Positions 52,294-62,413 are shown, counted from the stretch's first letter. The stretch: DNA of 64,000 nucleotides from Bacteroidota bacterium (GCA_018335575.1 JAGXRT010000035.1:1-64000); one strand, 5' to 3'. Made by a program: numbers and translations. Notes: generated by a model not told the origin, from the sequence alone.

Positions 52294-53178
52294 TTAATTT
52301 CTTGGGTCTTCTCCCCACATTAATTTATTTCGTAATGTTTTTAAAAATGATTGATGATTAAGTTCAACTGTACTAATAGTAAATGGAGCTTTTTCAATAG
52401 ATATCTCGGTTTCATTTTTTAGCGTATAAGTTTTAGAGTCTAAAGACATCATAAAGGTTTTTTCTCTACCAGAAACGGTTATCATAATTTTTACTTCATC
52501 TTCTATTATTAACGATCGAACATTTAAATTGTGTGGAGCGATGGGTGTTAAGGCAATTGTTTTAGAACTCGGTGTAATAATCGGACCACCACAACTTAAT
52601 GAATAGCCGGTTGAACCGGTAGGTGTGGCAACTATCAATCCATCGGCCCAATATGAGGTTAAATAATTTGAATTGATAAAAGTAGTAATTTTAATCATCG
52701 AAGTAGTATTTTTTCTGCCAATGGCTACTTCGTTGAGGGCAAAATTTAACTGAGTTAAATCGTTGGTTTTAGGTTTTGTTGAAACGGTTAATAACGATCG
52801 TTCTTTTAATGAGTATTCTTTATTAATTAACATTGTTAAAGCATCATTAAACTCATGACGTTTAACAATAGCTAAAAAACCCAGTCTTCCGGTGTTGATA
52901 CCCAATATTGGTATCCCTAAATTGCGCACGTATGCAATAGAACGCAACATGGTACCATCACCCCCAAAGGAAAAAAAGTAATCGAACGAATTGTTTAAAT
53001 CTGTATTGGAATCAAACGTTTTAAAAGGCAAAGGAATAGATAAATATTTTTTAAGTTTGTTGTAGAACTTCTTCTCAAAGATCATTTCAACTTTCTTTTC
53101 TTGAAGTATTTGTATGTACTCTTCAAACAAATGGTTAGTTTCATCTTTACAACAATATCCATACATGGCTACTTTCAT
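52294..53178 (-). CDS. nadK: NAD kinase
   Basis: Phosphorylates NAD to NADP, cytoplasmic, 294 residues. The active-site loop FGGDGTMLRS is near 72-81, followed by LGINTGRLGFLA near 97-108, the glycine-rich ATPTGSTGYSLSCGGPI near 180-196 and the SLII-EDEV core strand. The start overlaps nothing and lies three bases after the CBS gene. There is one promoter for this pair, upstream of the CBS gene. Confidence 0.96.
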   Translation of the reverse strand: MKVAMYGYCCKDETNHLFEEYIQILQEKKVEMIFEKKFYNKLKKYLSIPLPFKTFDSNTDLNNSFDYFFSFGGDGTMLRSIAYVRNLGIPILGINTGRLGFLAIVKRHEFNDALTMLINKEYSLKERSLLTVSTKPKTNDLTQLNFALNEVAIGRKNTTSMIKITTFINSNYLTSYWADGLIVATPTGSTGYSLSCGGPIITPSSKTIALTPIAPHNLNVRSLIIEDEVKIMITVSGREKTFMMSLDSKTYTLKNETEISIEKAPFTISTVELNHQSFLKTLRNKLMWGEDPRN

Positions 53179-53181
53179 GAG

Positions 53182-53841
53182 CTACATATTTAAGTATTTT
53201 TGGAGGTATTCTGATCGTTCTTTAAGGTTTTCTAAAAACTCATCGTCATGAAAATTCGTAAGCAAATTGTATCCATAACGGTTAAAGGTTTCTACAATAG
53301 AACTTATGTTGCAATACCCCATTTTTAAGGTGATCTGAACTTTGTCATCTTTAACATCCGATATAAACAGTCCCAATAAATTACAGTCGTTAGATTCTAC
53401 TATTTGAGAAATCTCACTAAATGAATACCCTTTGATGTCTTTTTGTACAATAATTATGGCACCAAGTTGATTTAAAAATGGAGTTTCATAAAACAAATGT
53501 AAAATAGTATTGAGTTCATAATATCCAATATATACCTTATCTTTGTTTAGAACAGGCAATAAATTAGCATCATTTGTTGCAAAAATACTTAACAGTTCAA
53601 GCCAACTCATAGACTCTTCTGCAAAAAACGATTCATACAAATAGCTTAAATTAGCAAGTGTTTCATCTTGGTTTTCTTGAAACTGAATATCTTTTTCATT
53701 TATTGACCCAATAAACTGATTATCTTTTACAATAGGTAAATGCGTGTAGGTTAAATACTTAAAAAGTTGTTTAACTTCTTTAACAGTGCTCAATGGTGAA
53801 AGTGCACTAACGTCTGTAGATAAGCATTTAAAAGCGTTCAT
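53182..53841 (-). CDS. CBS-domain protein
   Basis: A 219-residue cytoplasmic protein with two CBS motifs: the first in LSPLSTVKEVKQLFKYLTYT near 14-33 with LPIVKDNQFIGSINEKDI, the second in the region NDANLLPVLNKDKVYIGYYE near 90-109. The C-terminal part (QLGAIIIVQKDIKGYSFSEI onward) looks like an ACT domain. Such a pair usually senses nucleotides or amino acids. It is the first gene of the nadK unit, three bases from it. Ligand unknown. Confidence 0.88.
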   Translation of the reverse strand: MNAFKCLSTDVSALSPLSTVKEVKQLFKYLTYTHLPIVKDNQFIGSINEKDIQFQENQDETLANLSYLYESFFAEESMSWLELLSIFATNDANLLPVLNKDKVYIGYYELNTILHLFYETPFLNQLGAIIIVQKDIKGYSFSEISQIVESNDCNLLGLFISDVKDDKVQITLKMGYCNISSIVETFNRYGYNLLTNFHDDEFLENLKERSEYLQKYLNM

Positions 53842-53865
53842 TTCTATACGAATATAGGGTATTTA

Positions 53866-53897
53866 TTGATATAATTGATTCAAATAAATTATTTTTG
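53866..53897 (+). promoter_or_regulatory. Promoter of the pdxJ unit
   Basis: TTG (53866-53868), 21-base spacer and TATTTTTGC (from 53890), about 57 bases before the pdxJ ATG. Confidence 0.55.
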
Positions 53898-53953
53898 CAA
53901 GTAAAATAATTCGATTTTTAACTTAAAAAATAAGTTTAAATAACTCAAAATAG

Positions 53954-54679
53954 ATGACAAAATTAAGTGTAAATATAAATAAAATTGCAACTCTCAGAAA
54001 TTCAAGAGGCGGCAATACTCCCAATTTAGTTAAAGCAGCTATTGATATTCAAGAATTTGGCGCACAAGGAATTACAATTCATCCAAGACCCGATGAACGT
54101 CATATTCGTTATCAAGATGTTTATGATTTAAAACCAATTGTTACTACAGAATACAATATAGAAGGAAACCCCATTGAAGATTTTATTAAAATTGTGCTGG
54201 ATGTAAAACCAACGCAAGTTACCTTGGTGCCAGATGCTATAGATGCCATTACTTCAAATGCTGGTTGGGATACACTAAAAAACAAAGACTTTCTATCCGA
54301 AGTAATCAACGAGTTTAAACGAAACGGTATTCGTACATCTATTTTTATTGAAACTGATTTAAAAATGATTGAAGGTGCCATTAAAACAGGTGCTGATAGG
54401 GTTGAGTTATACACCGAAGAATTTGCTAAACAATACGATTTAGGAAACAAAAAAGCAATAGAACCCTACATAAAAGCAGCAGAATTAGCCAATTCTTTGG
54501 GACTGGGCATAAATGCCGGCCATGATTTAAGTTTAGATAATATTGAGTTTTTTGCTAATAATATCCCTAATTTATTAGAGGTTTCTATTGGTCATGCACT
54601 TATCTCAGAATCGTTGTACTTAGGATTTGAAAATGTAATAAATATGTATATCCACAAATTAACAAAAACAAATGTGTAG
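53954..54679 (+). CDS. pdxJ: Pyridoxine 5'-phosphate synthase
   Basis: Final ring-closing step of DXP-dependent vitamin B6 synthesis. The 241-residue TIM-barrel protein carries [20 protein letters not shown] near 5-24 with the substrate Asn/Arg, the catalytic loop [18 protein letters not shown] near 39-56, the Glu in the VTLVPD strand near 91-96 and the closing GHDLSLDN and IGHALISES near 190 and 216. Its TAG stop overlaps the GTG start of the next gene by one base. Confidence 0.96.
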   Translation: MTKLSVNINKIATLRNSRGGNTPNLVKAAIDIQEFGAQGITIHPRPDERHIRYQDVYDLKPIVTTEYNIEGNPIEDFIKIVLDVKPTQVTLVPDAIDAITSNAGWDTLKNKDFLSEVINEFKRNGIRTSIFIETDLKMIEGAIKTGADRVELYTEEFAKQYDLGNKKAIEPYIKAAELANSLGLGINAGHDLSLDNIEFFANNIPNLLEVSIGHALISESLYLGFENVINMYIHKLTKTNV

Positions 54680-55458
54680 TGAACCCGATACTTCATTCTA
54701 AAATTGTAGGTAAAGGAAATCCATTATTGGTGTTGCACGGAGTTTTTGGACTGAGCGATAATTGGATGTCGTTTGCAAAAGTAGCTGCTGAAAATTTTCA
54801 AGTTCATTTAATAGATTTAAGAAATCACGGAAGAAGTTTTCATTCAGATGAATTTAATTTTGACCTTATGGCTGCAGATGTATACAGATACCTGATGCAT
54901 CATACACTGGAAAAAGTTTCGTTGTTGGGACATTCTTTGGGCGGAAAAGTAACCATCGCTTTTGCCAATAAATACCCACATTTAATAAATAAATTAGTAA
55001 TTGTAGATATTGCTCCAAAAGCATATCCAGTGCATCATCAAGAAATAATAAATGCACTAAAATCAGTTAATTTTAGGGAAATAAAATCAAGAATTGAAGT
55101 TGAAAAAATATTGCTCGATTCTATAAACGATAAAGAAGTTATACAGTTTTTAGCCAAAAATGTTTACAGAAAAAATGAAACAGAATTGGCGTTTAGGTTT
55201 AATATTAATGCCATAGCTGCAAATGTAGATCAAATAGTGGCTGAAAGTAAGTTAGATGATGTTATTGAAATTGATACCCTATTTATTAAAGGAGCCAACT
55301 CAAATTATATTACAAAAGATGATTTTGATGATATTGGTAAAAAATTTTCATCTGTAACAATAGAAACGATTTCCAATGCGGGTCATTGGGTTCATGCTCA
55401 GAATCCATCCGATTTTAATAATACTGTATTAAATTTCTTACTTTTGGATAACAACTAA
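54679..55458 (+). CDS. Alpha/beta-hydrolase (YbfF-like esterase)
   Basis: A 259-residue hydrolase starting at GTG 54679. The oxyanion-hole HGVFGLSDNWM is near 20-30, the substrate strand LIDLRNHGRSFHS near 45-57, the nucleophile elbow GHSLGGK near 87-93 and the catalytic His in NAGHWVHAQNP near 235-245; the Asp is in the IDTLFIKGANS strand. It resembles the small esterase YbfF. It is coupled to pdxJ, but no functional link is known. Confidence 0.9.
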   Translation: MNPILHSKIVGKGNPLLVLHGVFGLSDNWMSFAKVAAENFQVHLIDLRNHGRSFHSDEFNFDLMAADVYRYLMHHTLEKVSLLGHSLGGKVTIAFANKYPHLINKLVIVDIAPKAYPVHHQEIINALKSVNFREIKSRIEVEKILLDSINDKEVIQFLAKNVYRKNETELAFRFNINAIAANVDQIVAESKLDDVIEIDTLFIKGANSNYITKDDFDDIGKKFSSVTIETISNAGHWVHAQNPSDFNNTVLNFLLLDNN

Positions 55459-55471
55459 TAAATTATAAACA

Positions 55472-55822
55472 ATGTTTAAAACCATATTACGTATATTTTT
55501 TACAGCTTTTGTAACCATGTTATTGGCGTATTTTTTACCCGGAATTTATGTAGAGTCGGCCGAGGCAGCTTTAATTGTAGCCATTGTTTTAGGCCTACTC
55601 AGAGTCTTTGTAAAACCAGTATTAATTTTGTTAACGCTGCCTGTTACCGTATTTACTTTAGGGCTATTCTTACTTGTTATCAACGCCTTAATTATTCTAA
55701 TGGCAGACAATTTAGTAAAAGGATTTGATGTGTCTGGATTTTGGTATGCGCTGCTGTTTAGTATTTTACTGTCTATGTTTCAATCAGCATTTAATCAAGC
55801 ACTCGAAAATAAAAAGCAATAG
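55472..55822 (+). CDS. Phage-holin family 4 (superfamily IV) membrane protein
   Basis: A 116-residue protein with four hydrophobic helices in the layout of this family: LRIFFTAFVTMLLAYFLPGI near 6-25, AALIVAIVLGLLRVFVKPVL near 32-51, ILLTLPVTVFTLGLFLLVINA and FWYALLFSILLSMFQSAFNQ near 90-109. The family name derives from mycobacteriophage holins, but such genes are common and chromosomal in Bacteroidota, and there is no phage gene here. Function unknown. Confidence 0.87.
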   Translation: MFKTILRIFFTAFVTMLLAYFLPGIYVESAEAALIVAIVLGLLRVFVKPVLILLTLPVTVFTLGLFLLVINALIILMADNLVKGFDVSGFWYALLFSILLSMFQSAFNQALENKKQ

Positions 55823-55851
55823 AAGTTAGTTGAAATTGAAGTCTTTAATGG

Positions 55852-55882
55852 TTGGAAGTACGGTTTTAAATTACTAATTTTG
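55852..55882 (+). promoter_or_regulatory. Promoter of tig
   Basis: TTG (55852-55854), 20-base spacer and TAATTTTGC (from 55875). Predicted start near 55889 gives a 31-base leader. Confidence 0.7.
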
Positions 55883-55919
55883 CACCCAATTTTAAGAAAA
55901 AAGATTTAATCAGATACAA

Positions 55920-57242
55920 ATGAACATAACAAAACAGTCTATTGATGCGTTAAATGCCCTTATCAAAATTGATATTGTTGCTGCAGATTACCAAGAAAAA
56001 GTTGAAAAAGGACTAAAAGATTACCGCCAAAAAGCAAATATTCCAGGTTTTAGAAAAGGTCAAGTTCCGATGGGACTTATTAAAAAGCAATATGGTAAAG
56101 CAATGTTGGCCGATGAAATCAATAAATTAATTCAAGAATCGTTAAATAAATTTATTACCGAAGAAAAATTAGATTTATTAGGAAATCCGGTTCCTAAAGA
56201 ACAAGCAGATTTTTCTTGGGATAACGAAGATTTTACTTTTGAATTTGAAGTGGGATTAGCACCTGTTTTTGAAATCGATTTGAAAGCTAAAAATAACATC
56301 GTTCATTATCAAATTGAGGCCGATGAAAAAATGATAAATTCTGAAATTGACAGCGTTTTAAGTAGATACGGAAAAATGTCAACCTTGGATGAGGTTACAG
56401 AAGAAGCTACAATTACAGGTAAATTTACCAACGAAGAAAGAAACATCGACAAAACATCAACCATACAAATGGCCGATATCAAAGGTAAAGTAAACCTTAA
56501 AAAGTTCTTAGGTAAAAAAGTAGGTGATGTTATTGAGCTTAAAACCAAAGGCTTGTTTGAAGATGACCATAAGATAGGGTATGTTTTAGGAGTTAAGCAT
56601 GACGAAATTCACGATTTAGATATTGTAGTAACACTTACTATTGATACTATTACTAAATTAGATAAAGCAGAATTAAACCAAGAATTGTTTGATAAAATGT
56701 TTGGCGAAGGCGTTATTTCATCAGTAGAAGAGTTAAAAGAACGTATTAAAAAAGATGCTGAACTTCAGTTTTCATCGCACAGCGACCAACAATTACTGAA
56801 TGATGTAACCGAGTACTTAATTGACAACACCAAATTCGATTTACCAAAAGAATTCCTAATTAAATGGCTCCAAACTGCAGGAGAAAAAACATTGACATTA
56901 GAAGAAGCAACGGCAGAATACGAGCGTTCTGAAAAAGGATTGCGTTACCAATTAATCGAAAGCAAGTTAATTACCGATAATAAAATACAGGTAAGTTTTG
57001 ATGATTTAAAGAACTTTACGGTTGATTTAATTAAAGCACAAATGGCTCAGTATGGCCAAATGAATCCAACAGAAAAAGAATTGGATGAAATAGCGTATAA
57101 AGTTTTAACTAATGAAGATGAGCGCAAACGCTTATCAGCACAAATGATGAGTACTAAATTGCTCGATTTCTTCAAAGGAAACTTAAAATTAAAAGCTAAA
57201 AAAGTTTCTTTCGAAGATTTTGTAAAAGAAGTTTATAAGTAG
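55920..57242 (+). CDS. tig: Trigger factor (ribosome-associated chaperone)
   Basis: First chaperone to meet nascent chains at the ribosome exit. The 440-residue protein has the ribosome-binding signature GFRKGQVPMGLIKKQYG near 41-57, a middle FKBP-like region that is much diverged and may be inactive as a prolyl isomerase, and a long helical C-terminal domain from about 250 (LKERIKKDAELQFSSHSDQQ). Length is normal. It has its own promoter and terminator. Confidence 0.93.
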   Translation: MNITKQSIDALNALIKIDIVAADYQEKVEKGLKDYRQKANIPGFRKGQVPMGLIKKQYGKAMLADEINKLIQESLNKFITEEKLDLLGNPVPKEQADFSWDNEDFTFEFEVGLAPVFEIDLKAKNNIVHYQIEADEKMINSEIDSVLSRYGKMSTLDEVTEEATITGKFTNEERNIDKTSTIQMADIKGKVNLKKFLGKKVGDVIELKTKGLFEDDHKIGYVLGVKHDEIHDLDIVVTLTIDTITKLDKAELNQELFDKMFGEGVISSVEELKERIKKDAELQFSSHSDQQLLNDVTEYLIDNTKFDLPKEFLIKWLQTAGEKTLTLEEATAEYERSEKGLRYQLIESKLITDNKIQVSFDDLKNFTVDLIKAQMAQYGQMNPTEKELDEIAYKVLTNEDERKRLSAQMMSTKLLDFFKGNLKLKAKKVSFEDFVKEVYK

Positions 57243-57273
57243 TATTAAATCCGAATTAGCAATAATTTCAATT

Positions 57274-57304
57274 AAAAAACTCCCGAGAAATCAGGAGTTT
57301 TTTT
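57274..57304. terminator. Terminator between tig and the CNNM/CorC gene
   Basis: AAAAAACTCC (57274-57283) and GGAGTTTTTT pair around a ten-base loop, with T-runs on both strands; it can serve both convergent genes. Confidence 0.75.
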
Positions 57305-57322
57305 AATTATGGATATATACTT

Positions 57323-58399
57323 TTAATCAGAAAAATCTGGTTTTTTATCCTCGTCTTCCAATTCGATATTTAATTTCTTTGCACGAATTTTCCATTTTTC
57401 ACGTGCCAACAGTTGTAAATCTATTTGATCGTCTTTTTCATCGGTAATTTCTAAACCAAGTAAGGTTTCAATAATATCTTCCATGGTTGCAATTCCTTCC
57501 ATTCCGCCATATTCATCAACAATTAAGGCAATGTGTTCTTTTTTAGCCAACAACAATTCAAAAAGTTTAGGTAAGGAAAAGTTTTCATAACATACTATAA
57601 TAGGACGTTTAATATCCTTAAGTTTTAGTTCGGTTTCGCTAAGTGCCAGTTTTTCTAACACATCATATTTTAAAACGTAACCGGTAACATGGTCTTTTTG
57701 ATTGGCATAAATCGGAATTCTCGAATACACCAAAAATTCTTTATTAGTAAAGAACTCTTGCAACGACATATCTTCTTGAGCTGCTTTTACAACCATTCTG
57801 GGAGTCATCACATTTTTAATTTTGATGGTTTTAAGCAACATCAAATTGTGAATAATTTTTCCTTCTTGTTCGTCAAAAACACCTTCTTCTGTACCGATAT
57901 GTGTTAAAGCAGATATTTCTTCTCGGCTAACCGTATGAACTTTCTTGTTTTTAGAAATTATTTTGGTAATAAACTCTGAAAAAACCACTAATGGATATGT
58001 AACTACAATCATCAACCTAATAAGTTTTGTTGTAGAAAAAGCCAATTCTCTCCAATATATGGCACCAATGGTTTTAGGTAAAATTTCAGAAAAAACTAAA
58101 ATTAAAATAGTAAGTACCGCAGAGATAATTCCAAAATACTCATTACCAAAAACAAGAGTTGCTTGTGCTCCAACACCCGCTGCGCCAATAGTATGAGCAA
58201 TTGTATTTAATGATAAGATGGCAGATAAAGGTCTGTCTATATCCGTTTTTAAGTTTCGTAATTGTGTAGCAGCTTTTTTGCCTTCGCGTTCTTTGGTTTT
58301 AATAAAAGGCATGGAAACAGTAAGTAATACAGCTTCTGCAATAGAACAAATAAAAGAAATTCCTATTGCTAGAAGTAAATAAATAATTAAGAGTGTCAT
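57323..58399 (-). CDS. CNNM/CorC-family transporter-associated protein (DUF21 plus CBS)
   Basis: Integral membrane protein, 358 residues from ATG 58399. The DUF21/CNNM domain has helices near 1-23 (LLIIYLLLAIGISFICSIAE), 58-80 and 90-110, and the acidic start EAVLLTVSMPF. Two CBS domains follow, the first near 195-250 (VMTPRMVVKAAQEDMSL), the second near 260-320 (IALIVDEYGGMEGIATMEDI). The CorC-HlyC domain that usually follows is cut short. Such proteins are linked to Mg or Co export or homeostasis. The frame opens at TTG 58420, but this lies in a TATATTTG promoter element. Confidence 0.88.
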   Translation of the reverse strand: MTLLIIYLLLAIGISFICSIAEAVLLTVSMPFIKTKEREGKKAATQLRNLKTDIDRPLSAILSLNTIAHTIGAAGVGAQATLVFGNEYFGIISAVLTILILVFSEILPKTIGAIYWRELAFSTTKLIRLMIVVTYPLVVFSEFITKIISKNKKVHTVSREEISALTHIGTEEGVFDEQEGKIIHNLMLLKTIKIKNVMTPRMVVKAAQEDMSLQEFFTNKEFLVYSRIPIYANQKDHVTGYVLKYDVLEKLALSETELKLKDIKRPIIVCYENFSLPKLFELLLAKKEHIALIVDEYGGMEGIATMEDIIETLLGLEITDEKDDQIDLQLLAREKWKIRAKKLNIELEDEDKKPDFSD

Positions 58400-58417
58400 A
58401 TATGAATTTATAGATAG

Positions 58418-58425
58418 CAAATATA
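58418..58425 (-). promoter_or_regulatory. Minus-7 element of the CNNM/CorC gene
   Basis: Minus-strand TATATTTGC, about 19 bases before the ATG at 58399. It overlaps the alternative TTG start at 58420. Confidence 0.5.
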
Positions 58426-58499
58426 CAGAAAATCAATAGCTATTTCATATTCCTAAAAGTTGTTATCTTTACAAATTAAAACTCAAAAAAAACAACCCA

Positions 58500-59159
58500 A
58501 TGAATTACGGTAAAGAATTTCAGCAATATGCTACTAAGCATCACGGCATCAGTAGTATGCATTACGATAAATTAATAAGTAGTCTAACGCCTTATATAAT
58601 GGAAGAACGTCAGATGAATATCACTCAGATGGATGTGTTCTCACGGTTGATGATGGATCGAATTATATTCATGGGCACTGCTATTAATGATCATGTTGCT
58701 AATATAATTCAGGCCCAATTGTTATTTTTAGAAAGTGTAGATTCTTCTAAAGACATTTCTATTTACATCAATTCTCCAGGTGGTGGTGTATATGCCGGAT
58801 TGGGAATTTACGACACCATGCAGTTTATTAAACCGCACGTAGCAACTATATGTACCGGTATGGCAGCATCTATGGCAGCAGTTATTATGTGTGCCGGTGA
58901 AAAAGGAAAGCGATCTGCATTGCCACATTCGCGTATTATGATTCATCAGCCATTGGGAGGTGCGCAAGGTCAGGCAAGCGATATCGAAATTACAGCGCGA
59001 GAGATTTTAAAGTTAAAAGATGAACTGTATCAAATTATAGCTAAACACAGCGGACAAACAGTTGAAAAAGTAAATTCGGACTCCGACCGTGACTACTGGA
59101 TGAAAGCCGAAGAAGCTAAATCATACGGAATGATTGATGAAATTTTAGTAAGAAAATAA
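58500..59159 (+). CDS. clpP: ATP-dependent Clp protease, proteolytic subunit
   Basis: Serine protease of the ClpXP and ClpAP complexes. The 219-residue protein has the catalytic Ser in GMAASMAAVIMCAGEKGKRS near 119-138, His in SRIMIHQPLGG near 144-154 and the Asp in SDRDYWMKAEEAKSYGMIDE near 194-213. Substrate-binding INSPGGGVYAGLGIYDTM near 87-104. It is 19 bases upstream of clpX, the usual order. Confidence 0.97.
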   Translation: MNYGKEFQQYATKHHGISSMHYDKLISSLTPYIMEERQMNITQMDVFSRLMMDRIIFMGTAINDHVANIIQAQLLFLESVDSSKDISIYINSPGGGVYAGLGIYDTMQFIKPHVATICTGMAASMAAVIMCAGEKGKRSALPHSRIMIHQPLGGAQGQASDIEITAREILKLKDELYQIIAKHSGQTVEKVNSDSDRDYWMKAEEAKSYGMIDEILVRK

Positions 59160-59178
59160 AGGATAATAAAAAGCGAGG

Positions 59179-60420
59179 ATGGCAAAAAAAGAGGAGCAAT
59201 TAGAATGTTCATTTTGTGGACGTAAAAAAGCAGAAACCGATTTGTTAATTGCGGGAATGGATGCCCACATTTGTGATAAATGTATAGAACAGGCACATGG
59301 TATCGTATTGGAAGAAATGAGCGAATTGGCTTCCAAAAAGCTATTGCCCGATTTTAAACTAAAAAAACCAAAAGAAATAAAAGAGTTTTTAGATCAATAC
59401 ATTATTGGTCAGGACGATACTAAAAAAGCCATGTCTGTTGCTGTTTATAACCATTACAAACGGATTTTTCAAAAAACCGATGATGAAAATGAAGTTGAAA
59501 TTGAAAAGAGCAACATTGTATTGGTAGGCGATACAGGTACCGGTAAAACGCTGGTAGCAAGAACCATTGCTAAAATGCTGAGCGTTCCGTTTGCCATTGT
59601 CGATGCTACTGTTTTAACACAGGCAGGTTATGTTGGAGAAGATGTTGAAAGTATTCTCACCCGATTATTACAAGCCGCCGATTACGATTTGAAAAAGGCA
59701 GAAAAGGGCATCGTTTTTATTGATGAAATAGATAAAATTGCCCGTAAAGGCGATAATCCGTCTATAACCCGCGATGTGTCTGGTGAAGGCGTTCAACAAG
59801 CATTACTGAAATTGTTAGAAGGTACGGTTGTTAATGTTCCGCCAAAAGGGGGACGCAAACATCCAGAGCAAAAATTTATAGAAGTCGATACTAAAGATAT
59901 TTTATTTATTGCCGGTGGTGCATTTTCAGGTATCGATAGAATCATCAGTAAACGTTTAAACATGCAAGCAGTAGGTTACAGCGCATCCATCAGTGAAGAC
60001 AAAATTGATGAAGACAACTTATTGCAATACATCGTTCCAGCCGACTTAAGAGCTTTTGGGTTAATTCCGGAAATAATTGGCCGTTTACCGGTATTGAGTT
60101 ATATGAATCCGTTGGATGCCAAAACCTTACGCGCCATCTTAACCGAGCCTAAAAACTCCATCATTAAACAATACACCAAACTTTTTGCTATAGACGGAGT
60201 TGCATTTACCATTGATAAAAAAGCCTTGGATTTTATAGTAGAAAAAGCGGTTGAATACAAATTGGGTGCTCGCGGTTTGCGATCACTTTGTGAAGTTATT
60301 TTAACCGATGCCATGTACGAATTGCCGAGTTCTGATGAAAAGAAATTACACGTAACTAAGTCTTATGCAGAAGGCCGACTCACTAAAACAACACTTAAAA
60401 AACTGAGAGCAGCATCGTAA
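59179..60420 (+). CDS. clpX: ATP-dependent Clp protease, ATPase subunit ClpX
   Basis: Unfoldase that feeds ClpP. The 413-residue protein has the N-terminal zinc-binding domain with [17 protein letters not shown] and [12 protein letters not shown] (four Cys), Walker A GDTGTGKT near 116-123, Walker [15 protein letters not shown] near 178-191, the [20 protein letters not shown] loop and sensor region [13 protein letters not shown] near 363-375. Complete with a ClpP-binding IGF-like loop. Confidence 0.97.
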   Translation: MAKKEEQLECSFCGRKKAETDLLIAGMDAHICDKCIEQAHGIVLEEMSELASKKLLPDFKLKKPKEIKEFLDQYIIGQDDTKKAMSVAVYNHYKRIFQKTDDENEVEIEKSNIVLVGDTGTGKTLVARTIAKMLSVPFAIVDATVLTQAGYVGEDVESILTRLLQAADYDLKKAEKGIVFIDEIDKIARKGDNPSITRDVSGEGVQQALLKLLEGTVVNVPPKGGRKHPEQKFIEVDTKDILFIAGGAFSGIDRIISKRLNMQAVGYSASISEDKIDEDNLLQYIVPADLRAFGLIPEIIGRLPVLSYMNPLDAKTLRAILTEPKNSIIKQYTKLFAIDGVAFTIDKKALDFIVEKAVEYKLGARGLRSLCEVILTDAMYELPSSDEKKLHVTKSYAEGRLTKTTLKKLRAAS

Positions 60421-60445
60421 ATTACTATACAAACTTCCTTGTTAA

Positions 60446-62413
60446 ATGATTTCCAAACACACCATTGACCTTATTTTTGAAACCGCTCGGGTAGAAGAGG
60501 TCATTGGCGATTTTGTACAGCTTAAAAAATCGGGAAGTAATTACAAAGGTTTAAGTCCGTTTTCAGATGAGCGTACTCCATCGTTTATGGTGTCACCTGC
60601 AAAACAGATTTGGAAGGATTTCAGTTCGGGAAAAGGCGGTAATGCCGTATCGTTCTTAATGGAACACGAACATTTTTCGTATCCGGAAGCACTTCGCTTT
60701 TTAGCCAAAAAATACAATATTGAAATTGAAGAAACCGAAGTTTCGGTAGAACAACAACAAGAAATAGATCAACGCGAAAGTTTATTTGTAGTATCTGATT
60801 ACGCCAACAAGTATTTTCAAGAAATCTTGTTTACCAATCCTAAAGGGATTGCCATTGGCTTATCGTATTTTAAAGAACGTGGGTATCGCGAAGAAATAAT
60901 TAAAAAATTTCAGCTGGGTTATTGTTTAGACGAGTGGGATAATTTTACTATAACTGCTCTGGCAAACGGATTTGAAAAGGAGTATCTGGAGAAAACCGGA
61001 CTTACAATTGTTAAAGATGATAAACAATTCGACCGTTTTAAAGGACGTGTGATGTTTCCAATTCACAGCATGAGTGGGCGTGTTTTAGGATTTGGAGGCA
61101 GAACACTTTCTTCAGAAAAAAACATAGCTAAATACGTTAATTCTCCTGAAAGTGAAATTTACCATAAAAGCCATATTTTATACGGAATTTTTCAGGCTAA
61201 AAAAGAAATTGTTAAAGAAGACACCTGTTATTTAGTAGAAGGTTATACCGATGTAATTTCATTGCATCAAGCAGGAATTGAAAATGTGGTTGCATCATCC
61301 GGAACGGCATTAACTCCTGAACAAATAAGACTTATCCGAAGATTAACAAACAATATAACCGTACTTTTTGACGGTGATGCAGCCGGAATTAAAGCAGCCA
61401 TACGAGGTATTGATTTAATTTTAGAAGAAGGAATGAATGTAAGGGTATTGATGTTTCCTGATGGCGATGATCCGGACAGTTTTGCTAAAAAAGTTTCTAC
61501 CGACGAACTTAAATCATTTTTGATTGAAAACGCTAAAGATTTCATCAATTTTAAAGTGGCTTTATTACTGGAAGATGCTAAAAGCGATCCGGTTAAAAAA
61601 GCAGCATTAATTCGTGATATAGTTTCGAGTATTGCAAAAATTCAAGACAATATTCAACGTGAAATATACGTGCAAGAATGTGCACATTTAATGCATATTT
61701 CTGAAGAGGTGTTGTTCAATGAGTTGGCACAATTGCATAAAAAAGAACTTAAAGAATTGCATGGCGTATCTATACCAGACAAAAAGCAGTTTAAGGTTTT
61801 AAAAGCACCAACATCCGAAGAGACCCAAGAAACCTACCTGCAATTTTTAGAACGTGAAATTGTTAAATTATTACTGTTGCACGGAAACACCAAACTCGAT
61901 TTTATCGATTGGATTGACCATCACGATGAAAACGGAAAATACATTCAGAAAGAAGTAGTTAATAATAATACCGTTTTTGAAGAGATTTACCTACAACTTC
62001 AAACCGATGAAATTGAGTTTACACACGAACTTTTTAGAATGATATATTTTGAAATTATTCGATTGTTTCAAGAGAATGAAAAAATTCAAAGTGAGGCGTT
62101 GGTAAACCATGAAATACTTGAAATTGCTCGCGAAGTAACGAACATATTGATGGAAGACGAAAAGTACATCATTGGCGATTGGAACAAAAGAGAAGTGTAT
62201 GTAAAGCCCAAAACCCACGATAAAGAAGTGGTAAAATCAGTAACCGACTGTATTTTAAACCTGCGCAGAAATCTAGTAAACAAAAAGATTACCGAACTAA
62301 AAAATCAGTTAAAGGAAATTGAACTTGATAACAATCAAGAGCATATTGAAATGATCATGAAGTACAAAGGATTGGAAATGATGCTTTCTGATAAATTAGG
62401 TCGCGAAGTTTAA
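60446..62413 (+). CDS. dnaG: DNA primase DnaG with zinc-ligand-free N-terminal domain
   Basis: RNA primase for lagging-strand replication, 655 residues. The N-terminal domain keeps the fold of the CHC2 zinc-binding domain (YKGLSPFSDERTPSFMVS near 33-50, DFSSGKGGNAVSFL near 58-71), but the zinc ligands are all replaced: S37, S40, D58 and S61. The TOPRIM domain is normal, with LVEGYTDVISL near 262-272 and VLFDGDAAGIKAAIRGIDL near 309-327, and DPDSFAKK near 348-355. The C-terminal helicase-binding part is present. Loss of these ligands is, to my knowledge, common in flavobacteria. The stop overlaps that of nadE. Confidence 0.95.
   Translation: MISKHTIDLIFETARVEEVIGDFVQLKKSGSNYKGLSPFSDERTPSFMVSPAKQIWKDFSSGKGGNAVSFLMEHEHFSYPEALRFLAKKYNIEIEETEVSVEQQQEIDQRESLFVVSDYANKYFQEILFTNPKGIAIGLSYFKERGYREEIIKKFQLGYCLDEWDNFTITALANGFEKEYLEKTGLTIVKDDKQFDRFKGRVMFPIHSMSGRVLGFGGRTLSSEKNIAKYVNSPESEIYHKSHILYGIFQAKKEIVKEDTCYLVEGYTDVISLHQAGIENVVASSGTALTPEQIRLIRRLTNNITVLFDGDAAGIKAAIRGIDLILEEGMNVRVLMFPDGDDPDSFAKKVSTDELKSFLIENAKDFINFKVALLLEDAKSDPVKKAALIRDIVSSIAKIQDNIQREIYVQECAHLMHISEEVLFNELAQLHKKELKELHGVSIPDKKQFKVLKAPTSEETQETYLQFLEREIVKLLLLHGNTKLDFIDWIDHHDENGKYIQKEVVNNNTVFEEIYLQLQTDEIEFTHELFRMIYFEIIRLFQENEKIQSEALVNHEILEIAREVTNILMEDEKYIIGDWNKREVYVKPKTHDKEVVKSVTDCILNLRRNLVNKKITELKNQLKEIELDNNQEHIEMIMKYKGLEMMLSDKLGREV

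Noticed and set aside
55472-55822. Prophage remnant suggested by the holin-like gene
   Set aside because: No other phage gene, integrase or att-like repeat is near; this family is ordinary in Bacteroidota chromosomes.
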